From: an uncultured Clostridia bacterium
GTDB taxonomy: Bacteria; Bacillota; Clostridia; Oscillospirales; CAG-272
Assembly (NCBI GenBank): GCA_945936265.1
Contig: CAMETB010000025.1
Location: 1 to 13,903, forward strand
Reading direction: 5' to 3'
Length of the DNA stretch: 13,903 nt
Shown here: piece by piece, positions 5,903 through 12,510 of the stretch
Position numbering within the stretch: position 1 is the stretch's first letter
How the letters are laid out: each line of letters starts with the position of its first letter
Position numbers and translations under genes: made by a program
The notes under the pieces: model-generated
Database searches by the model: none
The model's input: only the letters and a program-made list of their open reading frames with translations
What the model was told of the DNA's origin: nothing

Positions 5903-6102
5903 GATATTCCTCCGAAAATCCGCAAAATAATTTTGCTTTTTAAAAAACAAATCCGAAATTATTGTTCCGCCGGCTTGTCGGTGGTATACGCAAACACAGA
6001 CGGCAAAACATGGAGAAGTGCGGATTTTGTCCGGAAAATGCAAACGAAATACGCTTTTATCGGATTTATTTTGCTATGTAAACTCTCTATTCGGGAGTAA
6101 CA
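5903..6102 (-). promoter_or_regulatory. Long structured leader of acpP
   Basis: With transcription starting near 6102, the untranslated leader is about 200 nt. It has several complementary segments: AAAATCCGCA (6028-6019) with TGCGGATTTT (5924-5915), a perfect 10-nt match next to the ribosome site; AAATCCGA (6067-6060) with TCGGATTT (5956-5949), followed by GTTTTTT; and a local hairpin GCAAAAT-T-ATTTTGC (5937-5923). The last overlaps the first pairing, so these helices compete. No known riboswitch class was recognised and no gene fits this stretch. Confidence 0.4.
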
Positions 6103-6108
6103 CCCATA

Positions 6109-6137
6109 ATTATAAATACTTTGATAAAGTATGTCAA
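6109..6137 (-). promoter_or_regulatory. Perfect sigma-A promoter of acpP with palindromic operator in the spacer
   Basis: Minus strand: TTGACA (6137-6132), 17 bp, TATAAT (6114-6109), both hexamers exact. The spacer is almost entirely a perfect 17-bp palindrome, ATACTTTGATAAAGTAT (6116-6132, 7-bp arms around GAT). A protein bound there would block RNA polymerase, so this is a strong operator candidate. Confidence 0.8.
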
Positions 6138-6199
6138 TAGTTATTTTACACAAAAAAACTTTACTAAAAATCTAAAATATAGTTAATATTCATAAATAG

Positions 6200-6226
6200 A
6201 GTTGATAAAATAAACCTATATCAACT
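6200..6226. repeat. Inverted repeat after the recombinase gene (weak terminator or dif-like site)
   Basis: AGTTGATA (6200-6207) and TATCAACT (6219-6226) are perfect inverted arms with an 11-bp centre. As two 11-bp arms around 5 bp, 9 of 11 positions remain symmetric. It lies 10 bp after the recombinase stop codon. On the minus strand it is followed only by TATTTATG, a poor T tract. It may be a weak terminator or a recombinase binding site. Confidence 0.4.
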
Positions 6227-6236
6227 GTTCCGGCAT

Positions 6237-7241
6237 TTATTTCTTGTGGAATTTCATATTGGCGAGCGGATTTTTACTTACCGCGTCTTCCATTCCTTTG
6301 TCGGAAACATGTGTATATATCTGTGTCGTGTTAAGTTGTTCGTGCCCGAGAATCTCTTTAAGAACTCTTACGTCAACCTTGCCTGTCTGATACATAAGGG
6401 TCGCCGCAGTATGACGCAACTTATGTGTAGAAAAATGTTTGTAGTCAAGTCCCGCAAGAGAGAGGTATTTGTAAACGAGCCATTGAACTGTTTTATTGCT
6501 TATCCTCTTGTATTGCTTGCTTATAAACAGAGCGTTTGTATTCAGAGTCTTGTATTTTTCGCTTTTCCGTATTTCAAGATACTTTGAAAGTGCGTCACGG
6601 CAGGCGTCGTTAAGATAGACTATTCTTTCCTTTGAGCCTTTACCGAGTACCCTTAACGAGCGCAAATCTCTGTCTATGTCGTTGAGATTTATTCCGCAAA
6701 GTTCGGAAAGACGCATACCGCAATTAAGGAATAGGGTTATTATCGCGTAATCCCTTTCTTTTGTTTTCGATTCTTCATCGTTTTCGACGGCTTCAAGCAA
6801 ACTTATACTTTCTTCGACAGAAAGATATTTTGGTAAAGTTTGCTTTTTCTTGGGGGCTTCTATGTCGATTGCGGGATTTTTATCCATCATTCTGCGTTTC
6901 TGGCATATAAATTTGTAGAAAGCCTTTATCGCGGAGAGCTTTCTTGACTTTGCCGCAGCGTTATTGTGCCTTTCTGTCGATACGTACACGAAAAAGTCGT
7001 ATATTTCCTCCGTCGTCACGGAGCAGATAAACTCGGTGTTCAGCCTTGAAATATCAAGCTTTTCAAACATCTCCGAAGGTACCGCTATGCTGTATCGTTT
7101 TGCATATATGTACTTAAAGAAAAGTCTGAGATCAGAAAGATACTCGTCAACGGTTTTTTGCGAGCAACCCTGAATTGTCAATTTGTAAGAGGCAAAGTCC
7201 CTGACAAGCGGCGGCATTGTTTCTACGGGAAAGGCGTGCAT
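6237..7241 (-). CDS. Tyrosine recombinase (XerC/XerD-like site-specific integrase)
   Basis: A 334-residue tyrosine recombinase. The SAM-like N-terminal core-binding domain spans about 10-125, the catalytic domain about 135-330. All catalytic residues are present: Arg177 in CGMRLSEL, Lys201 in GKGSKER, His273 and Arg276 in HKLRHT, His300 in LGHEQL and the nucleophile Tyr309 in TQIYTHV. It is about 35 residues longer than typical XerC/XerD, mostly through an insertion in the N-terminal domain near 50-75. AAAGGAG lies 10 nt before the ATG. It is a single-gene unit with no phage or conjugation genes nearby, which suggests a chromosomal Xer-type function (dimer resolution) rather than an element integrase. 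Whether it is the main Xer protein or an extra paralogue cannot be settled from one window. Confidence 0.93.
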   Translation of the reverse strand: MHAFPVETMPPLVRDFASYKLTIQGCSQKTVDEYLSDLRLFFKYIYAKRYSIAVPSEMFEKLDISRLNTEFICSVTTEEIYDFFVYVSTERHNNAAAKSRKLSAIKAFYKFICQKRRMMDKNPAIDIEAPKKKQTLPKYLSVEESISLLEAVENDEESKTKERDYAIITLFLNCGMRLSELCGINLNDIDRDLRSLRVLGKGSKERIVYLNDACRDALSKYLEIRKSEKYKTLNTNALFISKQYKRISNKTVQWLVYKYLSLAGLDYKHFSTHKLRHTAATLMYQTGKVDVRVLKEILGHEQLNTTQIYTHVSDKGMEDAVSKNPLANMKFHKK

Positions 7242-7283
7242 ATATTTTATTCTCCTTTGAAAACCTTTTTAAATGACAAAGAT

Positions 7284-7312
7284 ATTTTATCACAAAATCT
7301 CTCGGTTTTGTA
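7284..7312 (-). promoter_or_regulatory. Extended -10 promoter of the recombinase gene
   Basis: Minus strand: TAAAAT (7289-7284) preceded by TGTGA, with a poor -35 box TACAAA (7312-7307) at 17 bp. The TG extension can compensate for the weak -35. An alternative is TTGAAA (7335-7330), 17 bp, TACAAA (7312-7307). Confidence 0.55.
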
Positions 7313-7340
7313 TAAATAAGAATAAAATTTTTCAAACAAC

Positions 7341-7369
7341 TTGAAATTTAACGCCTTTTGCTGTAAAAT
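7341..7369 (+). promoter_or_regulatory. Sigma-A promoter of the unrecognised membrane protein gene
   Basis: TTGAAA (7341-7346), 17 bp, TAAAAT (7364-7369). Transcription would start near 7376, giving a leader of about 26 nt that holds the GGAGG ribosome site. Confidence 0.75.
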
Positions 7370-7401
7370 GTATTAAGGACGCCCTGAACGGAGGAAAAAG
7401 A

Positions 7402-7938
7402 ATGTTTGATTTTATAAAGAAAAATTATACTGTCGCCCTAAAACTTTTCATAAATCAAATGGGAATGATGGTTTTCGGACTTATAGTCCTTATTGCCGCA
7501 AAGCTTTTGAATAACGTGGTTTTCCATTGTGCCGGTGTCCTTTCCATACTTATGTATATGTATCTTCTGTACACTGCAATGTGGGAAAAGGGAAGTGAAG
7601 ATAAGATACGGGTTGACGCGGGCAGGATAAAGGAAAATAAACTTTACGGTCTGTATGTATCGCTTATTGCGAACTTCTTTAATATTTTATTCGGAATAAT
7701 AATAGTTATAACCTCGTTTTTTGCCGAAAACGTTGCGTTTTGCGGAGATATATACGGTGCGATAAAAATAATAGACACATATCTTAACGGAATGTATCTT
7801 TCCGTTACTTACTCGGTACAGACTCCGTTTATATACATAATTATCGTTTTACCTGCCCTTCTTGTTTCGACGGTTTCGTACATATCCGGCTTGAAGGGGC
7901 AAAGATATATTTTTCCGCAGTCCAAAAAACGCAGATAA
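7402..7938 (+). CDS. Unrecognised four-helix membrane protein
   Basis: A 178-residue integral membrane protein that I do not recognise. Four hydrophobic segments are visible at about 18-36, 38-59, 82-107 and 142-163. Between the second and third is a conserved-looking cytoplasmic loop, MWEKGSEDKIRVDAGRIKEN (60-79), and the C-terminus is basic (SKKRR), which places it on the inside. There is no signal peptide and no catalytic motif. GGAGG lies 7 nt before the ATG. It has its own promoter, divergent from the recombinase, and ends at a strong hairpin. Neighbouring genes give no functional hint. Confidence 0.85.
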   Translation: MFDFIKKNYTVALKLFINQMGMMVFGLIVLIAAKLLNNVVFHCAGVLSILMYMYLLYTAMWEKGSEDKIRVDAGRIKENKLYGLYVSLIANFFNILFGIIIVITSFFAENVAFCGDIYGAIKIIDTYLNGMYLSVTYSVQTPFIYIIIVLPALLVSTVSYISGLKGQRYIFPQSKKRR

Positions 7939-7950
7939 AACAAAATCAAA

Positions 7951-7983
7951 AAAATGCGCATCGCGAAAGACGATGCGCATTTT
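7951..7983. terminator. Bidirectional terminator between convergent membrane-protein genes
   Basis: AAATGCGCATCG (7952-7963) pairs perfectly with CGATGCGCATTT (7971-7982), 7-nt loop, with one more A-T pair outside. Plus-strand transcripts meet TTTGCTTTT; minus-strand transcripts meet TTTTTTTG (to about 7947). It lies 12 bp after one stop codon and 11 bp from the other. Confidence 0.92.
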
Positions 7984-7994
7984 GCTTTTACACT

Positions 7995-8273
7995 TTAAGC
8001 GAGAACCGTTATTTTTTTGAAAACTATAACGCATACTATATCGATTATGGTAAGTACGCCGAGTGCTATTGATCCGAGAGCGCCAAAAACCATAGGCATC
8101 ATAGGCACATAAGCGCAAACGAGCCAGAGTATGCCTATTACAACTCCGCCTGTCGTACCTTTTGTCATTCTGTAAAGTCCACCGAAGATACCGTCGAAGA
8201 ATATCGTCAAAAGTAAAGTAACAATCCACGGTAAAGAATCGAGCGTTTTACGCAATTTCCTCAATGTATCCAT
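7995..8273 (-). CDS. Small hydrophobic membrane protein (TM2-domain-like)
   Basis: A 92-residue protein with a basic N-terminus and hydrophobic segments at about 15-34, 41-57 and 62-86. The pattern FFDGIFGGLYRMTKGTTGG followed by a helix ending IIDIVCVIV resembles TM2-type proteins (short loop with G-x-Y-R between two helices, Asp in the last helix), but the match is by eye only. The start is ATG 8273 with AAGGAGG 7 nt upstream; the in-frame GTG at 8279 overlaps that ribosome site and is rejected. It begins 47 bp after the PAP2 gene, with no terminator or promoter between, so the two are probably one transcript. Function unknown. Confidence 0.8.
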   Translation of the reverse strand: MDTLRKLRKTLDSLPWIVTLLLTIFFDGIFGGLYRMTKGTTGGVVIGILWLVCAYVPMMPMVFGALGSIALGVLTIIDIVCVIVFKKITVLA

Positions 8274-8320
8274 CTTCACACCTCCTTCATAATAAAATTA
8301 TATTCGGAAAATTCCGGATT

Positions 8321-9247
8321 TCATACCTCATTGTTTTTCCCTATCTTACTTATAAGTGGAAAAGAAAGCGGCCATACCGCAACGGCAAATATAACAACTA
8401 TGGCGTATCTTACAGCGTTTGATACGGCATGATAAGAAAAGAGCATATTCAGCGGGGTTTTTAAAACCGCTTTCAGACATACGGTAAGGACAAGACCGAA
8501 AACGAGCTTGATAAGCTGAACATACCATTTTCCATCGGTTTCAAAGTTTATAAATCTTTTTTCTATCGGAAAAGCTATTACAATCCCCATAACAGCACCG
8601 AGCAACGAGTATGCATTTTTTCCGGCGGACGCAAGATTTGCGGCGTCTGTGTCTGCAGGGAAGCGATATAACTCAATAAACAAAACAAGGGCAAGCGCAA
8701 CCGCAAGCATGCAAAGAAAGACGATATACATAAATTTCGGGTCTTTGCCGCCCTTTTCGATTATCGGACGAACCGCAAATACAAGAACTGCGGCAATTAC
8801 AAATGAAACGCAGACATCAAGCGGGGTGTGAACCCCGAGATACATTCTTGAAAACGGAACGAGAATACATATCGCAATGGACAATATCCTTAACCATTTC
8901 CGCTTCGTTATAACCGCAATTGAACCAAACGTACCGACTGCGTTTTGAGTATGTCCGCTCGGAAACGAATATCCCGTCGCTTCAGCCCGTGCGCTCTCAA
9001 CTATCGTGAAATCGGGATCTTTTACCCATGGGCGAGGGATTCTGAATACCATTTTGAGAAACTGATTAAACACAGTGCCGACAAATCCGACGCAGAGAAC
9101 ATAATAACCGTTCTTTTTCGATACGCACCAGAATATGAACAGGGCGACTGCAAGAAACACGGTTTCTTCACCAATATGCGTGATAAGAGAGAACAGCCAA
9201 TCAAAAAGAGGCAGACGAATACTCTCCAAAAACCTGAGAAAACTCAA
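8321..9247 (-). CDS. PAP2-family membrane phosphatase
   Basis: A 308-residue polytopic membrane protein with the three PAP2 acid-phosphatase motifs: K-x6-RP (Lys65 to Arg72-Pro73, in LKMVFRIPRP), PSGH (96-99) and SR-x5-H (Ser133-Arg134 to His140, in SRMYLGVH). The family removes phosphate from lipid phosphates such as phosphatidic acid, phosphatidylglycerol phosphate or undecaprenyl pyrophosphate on the outer face of the membrane. The C-terminal third (about 170-300) adds further hydrophobic helices, longer than minimal PAP2 enzymes. The start is TTG 9247 with GGGG 7 nt upstream; the N-terminus FLRFLESIRLPLFDWLFSLI is typical of this clostridial subgroup. It heads a two-gene unit with the small membrane protein and has a perfect-consensus promoter. 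The substrate cannot be read from sequence. Confidence 0.93.
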   Translation of the reverse strand: MSFLRFLESIRLPLFDWLFSLITHIGEETVFLAVALFIFWCVSKKNGYYVLCVGFVGTVFNQFLKMVFRIPRPWVKDPDFTIVESARAEATGYSFPSGHTQNAVGTFGSIAVITKRKWLRILSIAICILVPFSRMYLGVHTPLDVCVSFVIAAVLVFAVRPIIEKGGKDPKFMYIVFLCMLAVALALVLFIELYRFPADTDAANLASAGKNAYSLLGAVMGIVIAFPIEKRFINFETDGKWYVQLIKLVFGLVLTVCLKAVLKTPLNMLFSYHAVSNAVRYAIVVIFAVAVWPLSFPLISKIGKNNEV

Positions 9248-9280
9248 ATAATCACCCCACAGGACTACATTACACCGAGC

Positions 9281-9309
9281 ATTATAGCACTAAAACGACA
9301 AAATGTCAA
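9281..9309 (-). promoter_or_regulatory. Perfect sigma-A promoter of the PAP2 operon
   Basis: Minus strand: TTGACA (9309-9304), 17 bp, TATAAT (9286-9281), both exact. Transcription would start near 9275, about 28 nt before the TTG start codon. Confidence 0.88.
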
Positions 9310-9316
9310 TATTTCA

Positions 9317-9345
9317 TTGACAAAATAAAACGGAAATTGTATAAT
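9317..9345 (+). promoter_or_regulatory. Perfect sigma-A promoter of the EIIC-GH78 operon
   Basis: TTGACA (9317-9322), 17 bp, TATAAT (9340-9345), both exact. It is back to back with the PAP2 promoter: the two -35 boxes form the inverted repeat TGTCAAT-N5-ATTGACA (9304-9322). Transcription would start near 9352, about 41 nt before the ATG. Confidence 0.88.
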
Positions 9346-9392
9346 GTAAAAGAATTCCTGAAAAATGTAGGATAGTACGTAAGGAGAGAAAA

Positions 9393-10409
9393 ATGATAAA
9401 AACTTATCTTAAAAAATATTTTGTGACCGCAATGGGCGCTATGGCGCAGGGGCTTTTTGCCACATTGCTCATAGGTACGATAATAAGCACACTCGGCAAA
9501 TATACGGGTCTTGCTTTTCTTACTGAAATCGCCTCGTTTGCCTCGGCGGCAACCGGTATGGCAATAGGTGTTGCAATAGCGATATCGCTTAAATCCGATA
9601 TGCTCGTCGTTCTTTGCTCGGCGGTTGTCGGCAGTATGGGATATTCCATAGGAGCGCAGATAAACGAAACAATTTCCTGCACGGCAGGACCTGCCGGCGC
9701 GTTTTTCGCAGTCATTATTGCCTGCGAGGTGGCAAGGCTCGTGTCCAAAAAAACGAAAGTTGATATACTTGTGACACCTCTTGTGACAATACTTGTAGGA
9801 TACGGAGTATCAAAACTTCTCTCACCGGGTATTGCTTACGTTATGTACTATCTCGGTAACTTTATAAATACAACTACCGAGTGGCACCCGTTTATAATGG
9901 GAATTATAGTAGCAGTCATTGTCGGCGTTATTTTAACTTTGCCCATATCAAGTGCGGCAATTTGCGCAATGATAGGAATAGCGGGAATAGCCGGCGGTGC
10001 TGCAACGGTAGGCTGTTGCGCGCAGATGGTAGGGTTTGCGGCTATGAGCTTCAGGGAAAACGGCGTCAGCGGGCTCATATCACAGGGTCTTGGCACGAGT
10101 ATGCTCCAGATGGGCAACATCTGTAAAAACCCGAAAATATGGATACCTCCGACGGTAGCCTCGGCAGTATGCGGACCTCTTGCGACGATGCTTTTCAGGC
10201 TTGAATGTAACGGAGTTTCGGCAGGAATGGGTACCTGCGGACTTGTAGGACCGCTTGGCATAATATCCTCAACCGAGCATTCCGCTTTAATGTGGATAGG
10301 AATTATTCTTCTTTGCATAGTACTTCCTGCGGCAATATCGCTCCTCCTTGGCGAACTTTTCCGCAAGATAGGCTGGATAAAAGAAGGAGATCTAAAATTA
10401 GAGGTGTAA
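9393..10409 (+). CDS. PTS EIIC_2-type membrane permease
   Basis: A 338-residue, very hydrophobic protein with about nine to ten membrane segments. The C-terminal signature SAGMGTCGLVGPLG (275-288) and the glycine-rich central helices match the PTS_EIIC_2 family (annotated as PTS sugar transporter subunit IIC), as far as I can judge by eye. No EIIA or EIIB domain is fused and none is encoded in the operon, so phosphotransfer partners would have to come from elsewhere, or the protein works without them. AAGGAG lies 7 nt before the ATG. The stop codon is one base before the ATG of the GH78-like gene, whose ribosome site lies inside this gene, so the two are translationally coupled. This suggests uptake of a sugar or glycoside used by the hydrolase. 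Confidence 0.85.
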   Translation: MIKTYLKKYFVTAMGAMAQGLFATLLIGTIISTLGKYTGLAFLTEIASFASAATGMAIGVAIAISLKSDMLVVLCSAVVGSMGYSIGAQINETISCTAGPAGAFFAVIIACEVARLVSKKTKVDILVTPLVTILVGYGVSKLLSPGIAYVMYYLGNFINTTTEWHPFIMGIIVAVIVGVILTLPISSAAICAMIGIAGIAGGAATVGCCAQMVGFAAMSFRENGVSGLISQGLGTSMLQMGNICKNPKIWIPPTVASAVCGPLATMLFRLECNGVSAGMGTCGLVGPLGIISSTEHSALMWIGIILLCIVLPAAISLLLGELFRKIGWIKEGDLKLEV

Positions 10410-10410
10410 T

Positions 10411-12471
10411 ATGGCTGAATTTATATGGCTTGATAGCAAAAAATACCCCGAATATATAAAAAACGACGAAGGCTCAAAATTTTGCATAGTGCGTTTTTCG
10501 CACGAATTTTGCGCACCCCGTGTCGAAAAAATAAGATTAAAGGTGTGCGCTGACGCAAAATACACCCTTTATATAAACGGTAAGTTTATCGGCATAGGAC
10601 CCGTTTCCGCAGGCGGCGACTATGTGTTCAAAAAAATGACGTATTGCTACTATGACGAATACGAGATAGCCTTAAAGGACGGCAAAGCGGATATATGCGC
10701 CTACGTAACGTCAATCTCAACCGCACTTGAAGAAACCGTTTTCGGCTATTGCGGCTTTTATCTTATGGCAACGGATGAGAAAGGTAACGAGCTTTTCGGG
10801 ACTGACGAAACATGGGACGCGCAGCTTCTGTCGGAGAGAACTGACGTACACTATACGGATTATACTTTACCCTCCGAGCCTGTGTACAAGGCGCAAAAAG
10901 CACCAGATGTCCATAAAATGCTCCCATCTCCGCTTGAACATCTTGACTACGTTGTAAAGAAACCGTTAAATTTCGACAAAATAGTAATAAAACCAAACGA
11001 AAGTGCCGGGATGTGTCTGACTTTTGATAAAATATACGCCGCATATCCGATAATTTCCGTCAAAACGCAAGGAAAAACGAGGGTTTATTTTGAAACGTCA
11101 GAAATTGACGGAGTCGGTCTTTTCGGAGAGGAATTTATAACCGAGTGCCCCGTGCGACACTTTTCGCCGAGAATGCGCAGTATCGGACAGATAAAGATAA
11201 AAATAGAGAACTTCGGAAAAACCGACGTTTCAGTCGATGATGTTCATATAATGGCAGTATCTTACCCCGTAAAGAACGAAACGGGTTTTGTTTGCTCGGA
11301 TAAACTCATAAACAAAATATACGATGTTTGCAAGCACACGCTTAAAATATGCCGTCAGTCAATCCACCTTGATTCTCCTACGCACAGAGAGCCGCTTGCG
11401 TGCACGGGTGACTATTTTATAGAAGCTCTTATGGAATATATGAATATTTACGATCCGACTCTTACAAAATTCGACATTTTCAGGACCTCGCAGTTTATCG
11501 AGCTCGAAGAAGGCGCAATGTTCCATACCACGTATAGCCTTATATATCCCGAGTGGGTGTATGACTGCTATATGTATTCGGGCGACAATGAAATAATAAA
11601 GACAGCAAGAGCCTCCCTTATCGCAATTCTCTCAAAATTCGACACGTATATATCGGGCAACGGGCTTATCGAAAAAGCACCGAACTATATGTTTGTCGAT
11701 TGGATAGATATTGACGGGTATAATCTTCACCACCCGCCAAAAGCACTCGGGCAAAGCGTTCTTTGTATGTTTTATTACAACGCGATGAACGTTATGGCAA
11801 AGCTCTTTTCGGTATTGAATGACGAAAAAACCGCCCGGGAGTGTCTGAAACGTGCGAAAAACATAAAAAAAGCAATAAACGAGTATCTGTTTGACAAAGA
11901 AGCAGGGCTTTACGTCGGCGGACTCAATACCCCAAATGAAATACCAGACAATATGTGGTTGCCAGCCAACACGGATAAAAAGTATTATCAAAAACAGGCA
12001 AACACCCTTGCCGTGCTTTACGGTATAGCACAAGAGGAGAACAAGCAACGAATAATAGAATATATTCTTACCGATCTTAAAAAAGAAGAAATGCAGCCTT
12101 ACTTTTATCATTTTCTTCTTGAAATGCTCTACAAGGAAGGACTTTTTGAAAAGTACGGCATAAAGCTTATTTCAAGATACGAGGGAATGATAAAGAAATG
12201 CGATAAGGGTCTTTGCGAGGGCTGGGAGGAATGGAACGGTGACTGTTCACACGCCTGGGCGGGAACACCTGCATATATTCTTAAAAAAGCACTCTCCGGC
12301 TTTCAGATGATAGAACCCGGCTATAAAAAGATAAAACTCTCCCCCTCTGCAATGGGTCTTGACTTTGCCGATTTCGGAATATCCACCCCGTACGGAGAAA
12401 TTTCAATATCCGTAAAAAATGGCGGAGAAGTGTCCGTAAAAGCCCCCGAAGAAATAAAAATTATATATTAA
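10411..12471 (+). CDS. GH78-like alpha-L-rhamnosidase-type glycoside hydrolase
   Basis: A 686-residue cytoplasmic protein without signal peptide. An N-terminal beta-sandwich region (1 to about 285, including YTLYINGKFIGIGP at 51-64) is followed by an (alpha/alpha)6-barrel region (about 290-630) and a short beta C-terminal domain. The barrel holds DSPTHREPLACTGD (321-334), which corresponds to the GH78 DCPxRExxGWTGD catalytic segment with one extra residue and without the Trp; Asp321, Glu327 and Asp334 are the likely acid-cluster residues. GWEEWNGDCSHAWAGTPAY (604-622) matches the later W-E-x-W...SHAW block, making Glu606 the candidate base. Family members usually release L-rhamnose from oligosaccharides or glycosides, but relatives outside true GH78 are common, so the substrate is uncertain. 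It is coupled to the EIIC-like gene one base upstream and ends at a strong terminator. Confidence 0.85.
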   Translation: MAEFIWLDSKKYPEYIKNDEGSKFCIVRFSHEFCAPRVEKIRLKVCADAKYTLYINGKFIGIGPVSAGGDYVFKKMTYCYYDEYEIALKDGKADICAYVTSISTALEETVFGYCGFYLMATDEKGNELFGTDETWDAQLLSERTDVHYTDYTLPSEPVYKAQKAPDVHKMLPSPLEHLDYVVKKPLNFDKIVIKPNESAGMCLTFDKIYAAYPIISVKTQGKTRVYFETSEIDGVGLFGEEFITECPVRHFSPRMRSIGQIKIKIENFGKTDVSVDDVHIMAVSYPVKNETGFVCSDKLINKIYDVCKHTLKICRQSIHLDSPTHREPLACTGDYFIEALMEYMNIYDPTLTKFDIFRTSQFIELEEGAMFHTTYSLIYPEWVYDCYMYSGDNEIIKTARASLIAILSKFDTYISGNGLIEKAPNYMFVDWIDIDGYNLHHPPKALGQSVLCMFYYNAMNVMAKLFSVLNDEKTARECLKRAKNIKKAINEYLFDKEAGLYVGGLNTPNEIPDNMWLPANTDKKYYQKQANTLAVLYGIAQEENKQRIIEYILTDLKKEEMQPYFYHFLLEMLYKEGLFEKYGIKLISRYEGMIKKCDKGLCEGWEEWNGDCSHAWAGTPAYILKKALSGFQMIEPGYKKIKLSPSAMGLDFADFGISTPYGEISISVKNGGEVSVKAPEEIKIIY

Positions 12472-12473
12472 AC

Positions 12474-12505
12474 AAAAAAATCCGCTCGGCAGAGCGGATT
12501 TTTTT
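12474..12505. terminator. Bidirectional terminator between the hydrolase and MFS genes
   Basis: ATCCGCTC (12480-12487) pairs perfectly with GAGCGGAT (12492-12499), loop GGCA, flanked by A7 on the left and T6 on the right, so it works in both directions. It starts 2 bp after the hydrolase stop and lies 5 bp from the MFS stop. Confidence 0.95.
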
Positions 12506-12510
12506 GATTC

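Noticed and set aside
5903..6043. N-terminal extension of the ACP (open frame up to ATG 6043)
   Set aside because: The GGAGG site lies before ATG 5902, ACPs begin there, and the extra 47 residues have no ACP character. The stretch is leader RNA.
6237..7241. Recombinase as sign of an integrated mobile element
   Set aside because: No tRNA, excisionase, relaxase, phage gene or direct-repeat att pair was seen on either side; neighbours are ordinary housekeeping genes.
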